A stretch of DNA of 64,000 bases, from the NCBI GenBank assembly GCA_028015205.1, contig CM051511.1, positions 37,411,204 through 37,475,203 of the forward strand, in the 5' to 3' direction. The stretch's first letter is position 1. Each line of letters starts with the position of its first letter. The notes below the pieces were generated by a model that worked only from the letters and a program-made list of their open reading frames with translations, searched no databases and was not told the DNA's origin. Below are positions 1 through 12,024 of the stretch, piece by piece. This DNA comes from Mytilisepta virgata (Eukaryota; Mollusca; Bivalvia; Mytilida; Mytilidae). A program made the position numbers and the translations under genes.

Positions 1-640
1 CACACACTGAGAATTTGAAATTACACACTGAAAATTTAAAATTACACACTGAGATTTGTGCGCATTTTTTATGCGCACATATCTAATTAGCATACGTAAT
101 CTTAATCTATTACAAGCTTAAAACAACTAGGGGACAGAACTCGTTAGTCCTTCACTCTGACGCCAAATGTTTTATAAAATACATTAGAAATGCAACGTAG
201 AAGACCAAAAAGAACAAGAAAAATACCCACTTTCTCTCTTTACAAAAAAAAAAAAACGATGTTAAGTATTGAAATTTATTATGAATGTTGGTTGAAGGAA
301 CCGCATTTCATTATAATGACAAGAGTTTTAGAGACCAAGATATTAATCTGTTGAATTATTCATTAGTAATTTGCATATTAATCTCAATGTGTCTTTTTGA
401 AATCTCAGCGTGTAATTAACAATTCTCAGTGTGTTTTCCAATTTATTTCATCTCAATGTGTCTTTTTAAAATTTCTCAGTGAGTGTTAATTTTTCATTTT
501 TTTTTAATCTCAGTGTGTAATTTTAAAATCTCGGTGTGTAATTTCGATTTCTCAGTGTGTTATTTTAGGTTTTTAAATCTCAGTGTGTAATTTTTTCGAA
601 AAAGGGTTTAAAAATAGTTTTGACGAGAACGGCTTGCCAT
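1..640. mobile_element. Foldback-type element, copy A (left part cut by window)
   Basis: Right part of the element that is complete at 14292-15149. It ends GGCTTGCCAT at 631-640. It contains many short units related to ACACACTGAGA on one arm and CTCAGTGTGTAA on the other. It codes for nothing recognisable. Confidence 0.7.
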
Positions 641-795
641 ACATTTATTTCAAACTGAGCATAGTGTATCAATGAAATTCATCAGTGGATGTTCCTTGGG
701 TAGTACTGAGCAGTCATGCAATAATTGGGCCTTCATTTTACGCTTGATCGACTTGATTTGCATTTAGGTTCATTTCTTTGGAACTAAGCATTATG

Positions 796-1945
796 TGGGT
801 CATTTTCAAAAAATGTGCATTTTTAACATTGCAAAATTGAGAAAAAACAATTTGCTTGAATCATCATATTTATTAAACTTGCAAAATATATGATACTTCT
901 TGAACAAAATACTCAAATATGCAATCTTAATGACATAAGATAAAAATATAATTGACACATTTTCGACTGGTGGTGCAAAATTTTGTCTATCCTGTTACCA
1001 CATTTGTGAGAATTGTTTTACTATCAACAGGAAAAATGTGAAAAATGTATTGATTATTTCTCAAAGGTACGTTAGTGGTGCTTCAGAAAACAATAACAGA
1101 ATATTTAATTTCTTTGCATTAACGGGATAAAAATATCACTTAACATTGTTTCCTGAAAAAACTATCTTAAAATAGATTTTCAAATGCTTCAAAAATTGCT
1201 ACAACCAACGCAAAACCAACTGAAGCACTTCCTTATATTCGGCTTTTATTGGACTTTTGAATCAATCCATCACTTAGTTCTTTGATTACATATAATTTTA
1301 GTAAAACGCTATTTTCTATGGTAACAGGAACGGACATCGAAGGTTTTCATATACATATTTCATATACATTTACCAAGTAGGGGTAACAGGGCAGACAGTA
1401 ACAGGATAGACAAAATTATATAACTTCGCTTCTGTTTCTTCTAACGTTCTATTGTTTTGGTTGTAATTTGGAAAATATTTGTACTTTTGATTTCATCATA
1501 GAAGATATTCGTATTTGCAGGCAAAAATTATTGCTCTGCAGATTTAGCACCGGTAACAGGACAGACATGCATTTCATGGACGCCAACATAATTTACTTTT
1601 TTATATGCAGATATATATATATCTTCAAGACTTTACTTTCTTGTTAAAATTCAATTATATGCTATTCAAAAAAATAATGCTGCCGATTTGAAAACATACA
1701 AAAAAATCATTGAAAAATAATGTGCAAACATGGTTCTCTCAGTCCGGACACACGCAAATTGCTCAATATTGAGCTTCAAAATCAATTTATTTTGGATCGC
1801 AAGGAGAAAATCGTTCTCATTCTAGATGTGCCGATTTGAAAAAATTGCGAACTTTTGTTTAAGCACAAAAAAATAATGCCATTGTGTCTGAATATTTTTT
1901 TAACATAGGTGGACAGGAAAATGGACTTTTTTTGAAAATGACCCA
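796..1945. mobile_element. 1.15-kb nonautonomous TIR element private to copy A
   Basis: Starts TGGGTCATTTTC and ends GAAAATGACCCA, perfect inverted ends within a longer imperfect match. The corresponding empty site is intact in copy B (CATTATGTATCAATG near 15298), which fixes the borders and gives a 2-3-bp target duplication (TG or ATG). Inside are several GTAACAGGACAGAC-type words in both orientations. No transposase frame is seen. Confidence 0.75.
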
Positions 1946-2121
1946 TGTATCAATGAAACTTCATCACTCACTCGACCTGAATTTCATGCGAGAGTGACTT
2001 GCCATTCATTTTTGTGATAAAGACTTCTCCGCAGTTTTACTAACTATTTGGTCAGTGGAAGTGGTTATAAACCAGTCTGACAGTATGACTTTTTTTCACG
2101 TTTGAATGATTTGTCACATGT

Positions 2122-5100
2122 TTAGCTCACCTGGCCTAAAAGACCATGTGAGCTTTTGTCATCACCTGGCGTCCGTCGTCCGGGGTAAACTTTTTCCTTT
2201 AAAGATCTCCTGAAACCACTGGGCCAATTGGAACCAAACTTTGGTGGAATGGTCCATGGTGGCCCCATTTTAAATGTTTGTCCGGAAACCCCCGACGTCC
2301 AACCGACATGGCTGCTGTGACTAAAAATGGAAAAAAGGGGGGAAGAATTTCAAAAATCTATGTAACTACATCGCCAATTGGAACCAGACTTGGCAACAGT
2401 GGTCTTTAGATGTCCTCTTTCAGAATTGTGTCCGATGACCTGGACTATCAACCAAGTTGACTGCCACAGCCAAAATTAGTTTAACCTAGTACCCTATGGG
2501 AAATTCATTTAGAGATCTTGTCTGAAACAACTGGGCCACTTGGAACAAGACATGACAGCAATGGTCCTTCGATGGTCCTCTTTCAGAAGTGTGTCCGATG
2601 ACCCAGAATGTCAACCAAGATGGCCGCCACAGCCGAACTTAGTTTAACATAGGACCTATGGGAAAATTCATTAAAAAAAACTTGTCTGATGGCTGTCACA
2701 GCCGAACTTAGTTAAACATAGGACCCTATGGGAAAATTCATTAAAAAGTCTTGTCTGAAAAAACTTAGACGAGTGGAAACAAACTTGATAGAAATATGGT
2801 TCATAGGTGGTCCTCTTTCAGAATTATGTCCGATGACCCGGAATGTCAACAAAGATGGCTGCCTCAGCTGAAAATTCATTAAATAATCTTTTTGTCTGAA
2901 ACCACTAAGCCAATTGTAAACAGACTTAGCATCAATCGTCCTTAGATGGTCCTCTTTCAGAATTATGTTCGATGGTCCGGACGAATAGTCCTCTTTCAGA
3001 AATGTGTTTGAAAACCTTGAATGTCAACTAAGATGGCCACCACAGGATAACTTTGTTTATATTGTACATGTGAGAAAACCAGCCCTAATTGTTACACTTA
3101 AATTTTCAGTCCTGCTGAAGGTGGACAAGTTACATCTAGTTGAGCGAAACAGGCTCTTGAGAGGATCTAGTTGTAATTTTAGGATTGCGTGACATGCATA
3201 AGATTTTTCAGACAAATGTCACCTGACCATAGCTATTTCTTTAAATGCATTTTGCTTGTAGTTACAATGTTGGGTATCAAAAAATCTTTATTCTGTGTCC
3301 ATGTGCATGCTCAGACGAGAGATTTAGTGTGTCCACTCTTGTTTAACTCGGCTGGCCCAAAGGGCCATGTGAGCTATTGCCATTACTTGGCATCCGTCAT
3401 CCGTCCGTCGTTGTAAACCTTCCTTTAAAATCTGAACCACTGGGCCAATTAAAACAAAACTTGGCAGCAATGGTCTTCAGGTGGTCCTCTTTCCCAAGTA
3501 AATCCGATGATCCCTCTCGCCATCCAAGATAACCGTCACAGCTGAACATAGTTTAACATAGGACTTTATCTGAAATTTACTTAAAGATCTCCTTGTCTGA
3601 AACCACAAAGCCAATTGGAACAAAATCAGACAGCAATGGTCCTTAGGTGATTCTCTATCAATAGTGTATCAACAATCCAAGATGTCCACCAGTTTAACAT
3701 AGGGTCCTATGGCAAATTTACTTAAATATCTTCTTGTCTAGCTGAAACAACAAGGCCAATTGGAACAAAATTTGGCATCAGTGGTTCTTAGGTGGTCCTC
3801 TTTTCGAAATTATATCCGATGACCTCGTCCGCCATCTAAAATGGCCTCCCGAAGCAAACATTTTCAAGACAGGACCTTATGGGAAAATTCACTGAAAGCA
3901 GTGAACAATTTGGCAAAACCAGTCACATGACAAGTCATTCTGCAAATGATTTCCAGGTGAGCGATACAGGATCCTATGAGCCTCTAGTTTTCTATCGAAC
4001 ACTATTGTGTATTGACTTGATTTCGCCTATGATGAATTTTGCAAGAGGAGGGATATATGCATTACTTTGCTGCCGCAGTGACATTAACTTTGGGCCAGGT
4101 GAGCTAGTACCATCACTAGGCATCCTTAATCCGCCGTTGTAAACTTTCCTTTGAAGATCTTCTCCTCTGAAACCACAGGGTCAATTAAACAAAACTTGGC
4201 AGCAATGGTCCTTCCAGAATTGTATCCAATGATCATCCATGTGTGCCGAGCTGAACATAGTTCACCAAGTTGACCCTAGAAAAGCTGACTTAAAAATCTC
4301 CTTGTCTGAAACCAGTAAGCCAAGTAGGTGTGCGGTCAGCTTTTTCGAGTACCACCCTATTCGTATATATATTTGAGATTTCAAGAAAGTCCAAACTAAT
4401 CATATAAAAACACACTTTTCCAGACCCTTTTACCTTGTATTTTCACAAATAGTCAATCAGAACTAAAGATCTTTGTATGAGAAGCAGAAGAAAAAATAGA
4501 GAATGAAATTTTATTAATCTAGAAATATGAGTCCTAATCATATGTTCTTTTCTTTTAAATAGTATACTTTTTTCCATATTTTAGATGAGAAAAAAATAGA
4601 CCCTTTTGGGCCGTACATAAGTAGTTACCATTACATATAGACAGTTATTCCCCCATTTATTGAACGTATCATGAAATTCCATTCATAGGTTTAGGCAGAA
4701 AGTTTGATGGCAAGGGCATCACAATACAGCGAAAACATAAATGTGCCTACAATATGAAATTTGAAATAAAAACGGGCAGGACCGGGATTTTGGCGGCAAA
4801 ATGAAAAGCCAGGATCACTTTAGTTGTGAAAAAAAATGCCCGACCTGTGTCTAGGGCATAGGAAATTGTTTGGTCAAAATAAAAATGTAGGCCACGATAG
4901 TGGTCGGATAAAATCCAGGACCTAAATTTTGGCGAAAAAAATAGGCAGGATCAAACATTTCATCCTACCCCCCATTAAAATCAAATGCTTGCTCCCTAAA
5001 TAGAAACAAAAGTTATTCAGCAAAGGCACAAAAATAAATACAAATATGAAGATGTTCTATAAATCGTTTCATAAATATTTGCGTTGACAAATATATGAAA

Positions 5101-6095
5101 ATGAAAGAATCAGTAAGTCAATATTACATTAAATAGATCATTGAAAAACAGCTAGAGGTTTTTATGTGGTCTTAACTATGTATTGACCCTATCGGGCTAT
5201 TAAATTTTGAATACTGGAAAGTCCTGGGCTAATGATTTTGTCCGAAAATTTCAATTGGCACTTGCTCAAGATAGGTTTGAGTTTTGGGCGCTATTGCTAT
5301 TCAGTCTATTTGGAATAAAACAGATTATTTGCATAAATTATATTAAAATTAAATTAAATTAAAACCGTATCCGATATTATTGTTTGCTATAAATAAAGTC
5401 GGTCATTGAAATCATGCATCTCAAGACAAATTAAAAGAGTGAGTCAACAATCTAGGTAACATGTACGGATATTTTATGACTGATTTTCCAAATATAGTTA
5501 TGATTATATACACTATTTGAACCACGTTGTCTCAGATAAATGTCATTCATTTATTTGTATAAATCTTCAACAAATTTTCCCTGAACAATTGAACCAATTG
5601 CACCAAACTTGGTCAAATAGTTGATTAATTGTCCAATGAAAACCAGACTCCAGGTGAGCGATACAGGCTCTGGTGAGCCTCTTGTTTAAATGGAGCATCT
5701 ATGGAAGGTCCTTTGCAAAGTTTGCATAACTCATCCCAGTCCATGAAACAAAATGGCCACCATGGGCATCTACGGAAGGTCCTTTACAATATTTTCATAA
5801 ATCATCCTGGTACGTGAAACAAAATGTCCACCAGAAACCTTTATATGTTCTGATTTGTCGAAATTTAAAACTTCTCCTCTGAAACCGTTTGGCCAATGAA
5901 CTTATACTTGGTATGAAGCATTTATAGATCATTTGGTATGAAGCATTTATAGATCATTTGGTATGAAGCATTTATAGATCATTTGGTAAATCATTTACAA
6001 AGTTTCCAGAAATCAATCTAGTCTGTCAAATCAAATCAAAAGCTTGTGACTGCCAGGTGAGCGATACAGGCTCAGCCCACTGAGCCTCTTGTTTA
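2122..6095 (+). repeat. GCTCACCTGG-family repeat field, copy A side
   Basis: Several joined members of a degenerate family. Members begin TTTAGCTCACCTGGCC...GTGAGCTTTTGCCATCAC and end CCAGGTGAGCGATACAGGCTC...GCCTCTTGTTTA. Between lie tandem units of about 150-200 bp reading CTGAAACCACTGGGCCAATT ... CAAGATGGCCGCCACAGC. Starts are at about 2124, 3342 and 4093; ends at about 3165, 3995, 5685 and 6092. All three frames contain stops, so this is not a gene. A 27-bp unit is repeated three times at about 5909-5990. Confidence 0.75.
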
Positions 6096-7290
6096 TTTAG
6101 CATTCAGTAGAATGTAACTTAATGTTCGTCAGTAATAACTTGTTCACTAGCCTGACATTCATGTCTAAAAATTATTAATAATCTGTTATGCAAAAGTACT
6201 TAATAATATATTGTGTCATTAGCACATGTTTAGGTATTATTTTTATTCAAATTTGTTTTGTTAATTTTTGTCTTCATTATTCATTTTTACACAGAGTGTG
6301 TTTTCATATCATGTGGATATTATGCACATTTTTTTATTTATTTGAGAACAAACTGTTTTCTGTTTAGTATTTTTTAAGAATCATGTAGATGATATATGTG
6401 CAATATTACAAAAAATTCCCATTAAATGAGCGATATCAAGAACTGAAAATTTATTACCTCCCCTGATTTCTAATTATGCAGACCTGATTTTATTCTGCTT
6501 TAAAGTGGAATTCCCCTTTTGGAAGTCCGGATTTGGCCATTATGGTTCCTTTATTAAAGATAGTAAAATTGGTGCCGAAATGTCATTTCCCCTCTTTTTA
6601 CACTGTTGCCAAAATCAGACTGGTAAATACAGGCCATATCAGTGTTACAATAAACCCAAACTGTGATGTTTATCTCTGCAATAAACATCAGCGATAAACA
6701 TCTTTACCTGATAACTGCATTAGATTATTATTTGCTTGGAGTTGTTTTGGTATCATGTTACTTACAGAATAGAATTGATTGGTTGATTGATAAGAGTTTT
6801 ACAACATGTCGATGAAAAGAATAGAAATGATTGGTTGATTGCTTGGAGTTTTACGCCATGTCGATGCAAAGAATAGAATTGAAATCAGTACAGATAAAAA
6901 TCTGCTCATATATTGCAAGTTTTTTTCCTTCAAAACAGTTGATTCGTACAGGGGAGACAACTTGAACAGAAGTAGTTTAATTTTAATTCTTATAAAATCT
7001 TAAATGGTCTATTTCCAATGTGAATTCTTTCACAAAATATGAAATTAATATATGAAGTTATATTTAGTTTACAAGCCCTGTAGACTTTATTTCCATTAAG
7101 AAATATTTTGTTTATTGGTTCATTTTGTGAACATTTTTATGTTTAGGTTTTGTATGACCACTTGATATATTATCAACATTAAATGGATCAAATCTTACAT
7201 TGTCATTTGTTGTATTTCAAAAATATATAAAACAAAAACATAATGTAAAAAATTGATATGGGCAAAATACATGGAGCACCAAATTGGAAA
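6096..7290. other. AT-rich intergenic sequence
   Basis: No gene, tRNA or clear repeat boundary seen. A near-duplicate of about 65 bases (GAATAGAATTGATTGGTTGA and relatives) occurs at about 6768-6870. Confidence 0.5.
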
Positions 7291-7293
7291 TAA

Positions 7294-7654
7294 GGCGACA
7301 CCAAATGGAAATGTAGTTCATCGGATTTTTTATGGCAAAAATAGGTGAGAGCAATCAAAATTTTAATTTTAATTTTTTTCTTGAGGACTAGTTTTTTTCA
7401 GGCGAAGATCAAATTTACATGCGGCACAAGTTTTTTTAACCAAAATATTGCAAAATTGGAAAAAATCACTATTTTTAACAAAATTATAGGAGCATTCAAG
7501 CACTTTTCAGTTCTTATTTCTTGAAAAATGAAGAATTTGGGGCAAAATCTGAGCATTTTTGCAAAATTAAGCGGAAAAAAAGTTTCTCTTAAATTTTCAG
7601 TCAAAACATCGGAGCGATGAAATCCAAAGAACTAAAAATCAATTTGGTGTGGCC
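7294..7654. mobile_element. Harbinger-like MITE (GGCCACACC family), copy 1
   Basis: Inverted ends GGCGACACCAAAT and ATTTGGTGTGGCC, flanked by TAA on both sides. The interior has AT-rich words shared with the copy at 26768-27096 (AATTTTAATTTT, and a CAAAATTTGCCCC-like block). No transposase. Confidence 0.75.
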
Positions 7655-7890
7655 TAATCTGAAAGGGTAAGATAGTGATAAACCAAATCACTTTTACTGA
7701 TTGATATCGGAAAATTAATACCAAAGTGATAAGACAGTAGGAAAAGTCTGTAGGACCAAAATCCAAAGGCATGACAAACAAATACAACAAGGATACATGT
7801 ATAACTAAATCAATATAAAAAAAAACAAAACATACTAAACATAACTGGAACAAGACAGCAGAGAAACACTAACCATGTCAACTCCCATTT

Positions 7891-8740
7891 TTAGCTCACC
7901 TGGCCTGGCAATGGTCCTCAGATGGTCCTGTTTCAGAATTATGTCCAGTGACCCGGACTTTTCAACCAGGATGCCTGCCAAAGCCGAACTTAGTTTAACA
8001 TAGGGCCCTATGAGTATAATTCATTGAACAATCTTCTTGCCTGGAACCAGACTGCAGCAATTGTCCTCTCAGAATTGTTTCCGAATACCAAGTCTGTCAA
8101 CCAATATCCCTGCCACAGCTGAACTTAATTTAACAAAAGACCCTATGGGAAAGATTTTTAAAAAGTGTTCTTGTCTGATACCACTGGGGCAATTAGAACC
8201 ACACTTAACAGCAATGGTCGTTAGATGTCCCTTTCATAATTATGTCCGATGACCTAGACTGTCGACCAAGATGGCAGCCACAGGCGAACATAGTTTAACA
8301 CATGACCCTATGGGAAAATTCATTGAAAAAACTTCTTGTCTGAACTATTGAGCCAATTGCAACCAGACTTTTCAGCAATGGTCCTCTTTCAGAATGAGTT
8401 GGATTACTTAAACCGTCAACCAAGGTGGCCGCCACAGCCGAACTTATTTAACAGGGCCCTAAATGAAAATTCATTTCAAAATCTTGTCTGAAACCACATG
8501 ACCAATTCGAACCTGACTTACAGCAATGGTCTTATAGTTCTCTCAGAATTACCGGGTACATGTATGTCCCATGACCCTGACTGTCAGTCAAGATGGCCAT
8601 CACAACCAAACTTAGTTTAACATATAGGACCCTATGGGAAAACCAGCCAAATTGACTGCTACACTTAAATTTCAGTCCTGCTCAAGGTGGAAAAGTTAAA
8701 TCTCTGTGAGCGATACAGGCTTAAAAGCCTCTAGTTTAGA
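7891..8740 (+). repeat. GCTCACCTGG-family repeat
   Basis: Begins TTAGCTCACCTGGCC and ends GTGAGCGATACAGGC...GCCTCTAGTTT, with about four degenerate internal units containing CAAGATGGCCGCCACAG. Confidence 0.75.
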
Positions 8741-8894
8741 AACGTTACTAATATTGACGTCTTGACTTTATGTGATGGCAAATGCAGGTTCTGTTAAATA
8801 AACAACAAAATTGATAACAGGAAAGGTCAACAATAACATACCAATCAATCAAAGCAAAATTGTTGATTTTGAAATTGATACGTAAAAATTTCTG

Positions 8895-9145
8895 TTACAA
8901 AACTGTGCAATTTGTGAAAAACTAAGGAGTATCTCCCTCCTGTATATGGTTTTGGCTTTACCCTATTGGGTCATTTTGGCATTTTTTAATTTGTTTATCA
9001 ACCTTTTGGATTGTTGTTTTGGTTTTCAAAATTTTAGGCCTTGAGCATAATTAACTAATGAGTCATAAATGGACGAAATGTGCACATCTTGTGCATCAAA
9101 ATTGGTATCATAGAATTTTATTTTAAGGTGTTCATTCAGAATTTT
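8895..9145 (+). repeat. SINE with hammerhead-like core, fullest copy
   Basis: A recurrent 250-bp block running from GTGAAAAACTAAGGAG through TGGGTCATTTTGGCATTTTT to GGCCTTGAGCAT...CTAATGAGTC ATAAATG GACGAAATG...TTGTGCATCAAAATTGGTATC. The core at 9055-9078 resembles the hammerhead ribozyme (CTGATGA, a GTC/GAC stem, GAAA), but CTAATGA carries a change at a normally essential base. Related copies are near 21590-21800 (minus), 45240-45365, 51420-51545 and 58080-58195. Confidence 0.6.
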
Positions 9146-10143
9146 CCTTTCAGTGCTTTCTTCAAGATTTGCACGCCTTCACAAACCATAAATACGAATA
9201 CTAACCACTGTTCTCCGGGAAAAATATGAATTCGATTGAAGTATATATGTTGTTTTTTACCGGTTACCACATCTGAGATCAAATGATACCTTAATCATGA
9301 TTACTGATATTAATGCGTTATCAACTCGTTTCTTATATGGATCATATCTCCGGCCTAACATTGGTAAAATGCTACCGTATTTGACGTTTCGGGGTTTTTT
9401 TCCAGGAGGTTTTCCCCATTGAAACCCTCTTCATATGTTCCCTTTGTGTGTGTTTTTTTTCTCGGTGGCAAAGGCGCGTCTGGGTTTTTTCATCTTCCGG
9501 CAATTTACAATATAAACGGAACGAATTGCCCTTCATCTCCACAAAGTGATTTCTTTTCATCGGCTTTGTTTCCCATTTCTACAATTGCAAATGTGCAACT
9601 GGTTGTTTTTGTTGACACACAGAATAAGAATGACAATTTCTTCAATTTGAAAGTCCATGTTAACAGTTTGGTCGAAAACCGCCTCGGTGGTAGCATGCTC
9701 GTCTCCTTGGCTGGGTTAAACCAAAGACTTTACGCGGTATTTAGAAGTAAAGAGCTCGAAGTCTGAATAATGTATCCGGTTGGGGCAATCTAATTAAAAA
9801 CCGATCTCTCATCGCTCCCGTTTTCTGATATGTCGCGTGGGAGATCTAACGAAATCCCCTTTGAGGTCACATGTGAGTGAACTGGAACTTATGAATTTAT
9901 AATGACATGCAAATGAGTTGACTTCCTATCAATAAGCCAATCAAAAAGGTTTATGAATTCTGGGGACTGAAGATTTCTTCGTTAATAAAATGAGTTATAT
10001 CCCTTTACAACACGATCAACTTACAAGATCGCCTAAGCCGCAATTTCATTGGTCGAACAGGACACACCTACGAGGTCACTCACATGTGACGTCAAAGCGG
10101 GTTTCGTTAGATCTCCCACGCGACATATCAGAAAACGGGAGCA

Positions 10144-10599
10144 ATGAGAGATCGGTTTTTAATTAGATTACTAGTCAAACAAATATTTAATAACAAATGG
10201 CAAAATATGTGGGACAAGTTTAAAGACTCCTGGTTTTATAAACTTAATCCTAATATTACTAAAAAAAATTCCTTTTATAAAGGTGGTAGATATCACACCA
10301 AAACTATCACACGATTAAGACTAGGACATACCCTTTTGGCTGGGCAAATAGGGCAATATATACGGCAGGTCTCACCACTATGTACAACATGCGGCGTAAC
10401 AGAAAACATCGAACATCTTCTGCTGCACTGTACAGCGCACGAGCCAGCCAGAGAAAAACTTAGACAAGCCCTGGATCAAATTAATATAGACAATCTTACC
10501 ATCCAAACATTACTTAATCCCGAAAAGAATAACCAGCAATATGTCTATACACAGCTGGTAAACTTTATTTCAGAAATAAACTACCATAAATACATATAG
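10144..10599 (+). pseudogene. Non-LTR retrotransposon (LINE) ORF2 C-terminal fragment
   Basis: A 151-codon frame whose second half has TRLRLGHTLLA, then CTTCGVTENIEHLLLHC, a CX2CX7HX4C zinc knuckle, and REKLRQ. That is the typical C-terminal end of LINE ORF2 proteins downstream of reverse transcriptase. Reverse transcriptase and endonuclease domains are absent and the ATG falls in an inverted-repeat arm, so this is a captured tail and not a working gene. Confidence 0.75.
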
Positions 10600-11345
10600 G
10601 TAAAAAAACTTTGGCTTAAATCTACAGATAGCTTAGTTTTATCTCAGGAACTACGTAAGAAAAGCGAGAACTCCTGTAAGATAACTAACTTTCTGTCTCA
10701 TTTAACATACGCGATCCCTTCTAACACCCCCTAAAATAATACTGCTCAAAAAATAAAATAAAATAAATAAAATAAATAAAGAATCCCCTGTTAGGCCAGT
10801 AATAACTTTTGTCGCACCCCACATTTTGGCATTAATCCACAGATAGCTTAGTTTTATCTCAGGAACTACGTCAGAAAAGCGAGAACTCCTGTAAGACAAC
10901 TAACTTTCTGTCTCAACTCAACTATTTAACATAAGCGATCCCTTTTAACACCCCCTAAAATAATACTGCTCTAATAATAAAATAAAATAAATAAAATAAA
11001 TAAAGAATCCCCTGTCAGGACAGTAATAACTTTTGTCGCATCCCACATTTTGGCATTAATCCACAGATAGCTTAGTCTTATCCCAGGAACTACGTCAGAA
11101 AAGCGAGAACTCCTGTAAGACTACTAACTTTCTGTCTCAATTCAACTATTTAACATACGCGATCCCTTTTAACACCCCCTAAAATAATACTGCACAAATA
11201 ATAAAATAAAATAAATAAAATAAATAAAGAATCCCCTGTCTTTTGTCGCATCCTACATTTTGGCATTAATCCGCAGATAGCTTAGTTTTAACTCAGGAAC
11301 TACGTAAGAAAAGCGAGAACTCCTGTCAGATAACTAACTTTCTGT
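10600..11345 (+). repeat. Tandem amplification of the LINE 3' region
   Basis: About 3.5 units with start-to-start spacing of 215, 224 and 210 bp (ACAGATAGCTTAG at 10624, 10839 and 11063; a GCAGATAGCTTAG variant at 11273). Each has AACTCCTGTAAGA, AACACCCCCTAAAATAATAC and an (AAATAAAATA)n stretch. Confidence 0.8.
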
Positions 11346-11678
11346 TACATTCTCAGTATAAACTAAATTAGTATAAAACAAAAAAAGGAAAATCATATCC
11401 AAAAAGCTGCTAGGTTGCTGACTAGTTAGAACTCCAGATTTGCAAATCACACCATCGACAACAGAACCGAAGATGCCGTTGCCTAGCTGTTCATCATAGA
11501 CATAGCCGCCAACGACATTTACCCCTCCAGGACTTTGGAATACCGTCTATACCGCCGTTCCTAAATTCAAAATTCCGTTCCACATCAACTCTCATTTGGC
11601 TTACAACCCATCAAATTTCGGCTATCACCAGTTTTGAACATATTTAGGCCACTAACACTAAATTCTAAAAACTGTCTC

Positions 11679-11728
<50 letters not shown>

Positions 11729-12024
11729 CGAGAAATTATACTCTTAACTTACGTTACTTAATACAAAAGAAATCATATTAAATAAACCGTCCGTGCGAGA
11801 CCTAAATAGGTAGTCAAGGACGTTAAAAACTCCCTCGATCGATCGAGAGATCGGTTTTTAATTAGATTGCCGGTTGGGGTGACATGTCTTCCTGTGAACT
11901 TGTACTTCCGTTCAGCGTGTTGGTCAAGAGCAAAGCAGGGTTCATATTCATATCACATCAATATGTTCTCCTGATGTGCACGTAATAATTCCAACTGGAC
12001 GTTAAACAAATGAATCCATCCATC

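Larger units (their letters stand above)
1..5555. repeat. Segmental duplication copy A
   Basis: Matches copy B (about 14536-21191) almost base for base over long stretches, including an identical chance 62-codon frame at 3004 and 18433. The left edge is cut by the window start. The right edge is where similarity stops, after TGTCATTCA at 5541-5549. The copies differ by insertions private to one of them, so they have evolved separately since the duplication. No gene is seen inside. Confidence 0.9.
9786..11869. mobile_element. Composite TIR element carrying a LINE tail
   Basis: Ends CAATCTAATTAAAAACCG and CGGTTTTTAATTAGATTG are perfect inverted repeats. They are flanked by identical 10-bp CCGGTTGGGG (9776-9785 and 11870-11879) that restores the SINE when the insert is removed. 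The left end also forms a near-perfect inverted pair of about 85 bp with 10080-10169, like a MITE inside the element. The interior holds a LINE C-terminal frame, its tandemly repeated 3' region and a T46 tract (11683-11728). A 9-11-bp duplication suits Mutator-like elements, but no MULE transposase is present. Confidence 0.7.
9681..12024 (+). mobile_element. tRNA-derived SINE interrupted by a 2.08-kb element
   Basis: The head (9681-9785, GCCTCGGTGGTAGCATGCTC) and tail (11870-12024, GGTGACATGTCTTCCTGTG ... GGACGTTAAACAAATGAATC) match the uninterrupted SINE at 53881-54237. The GGTAGC...GGGTTAAACC words are remnants of tRNA A and B boxes. A short unrecognised frame at 9419-9766 overlaps the head and is not called a gene. 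Confidence 0.7.

Noticed and set aside
3004..3192. 62-codon frame identical at 3004 and 18433
   Set aside because: Conserved only because the region is duplicated; it lies inside a repeat family and has no domain or codon signal.
9419..9766. 115-codon frame with a hydrophobic start resembling a secreted protein
   Set aside because: Its second half runs into the SINE head and no family is recognised; no splice or conservation support.
10144..10599. Independent host gene of 151 codons
   Set aside because: The zinc-knuckle C-terminus and adjoining A-rich repeated tail mark it as a LINE fragment.
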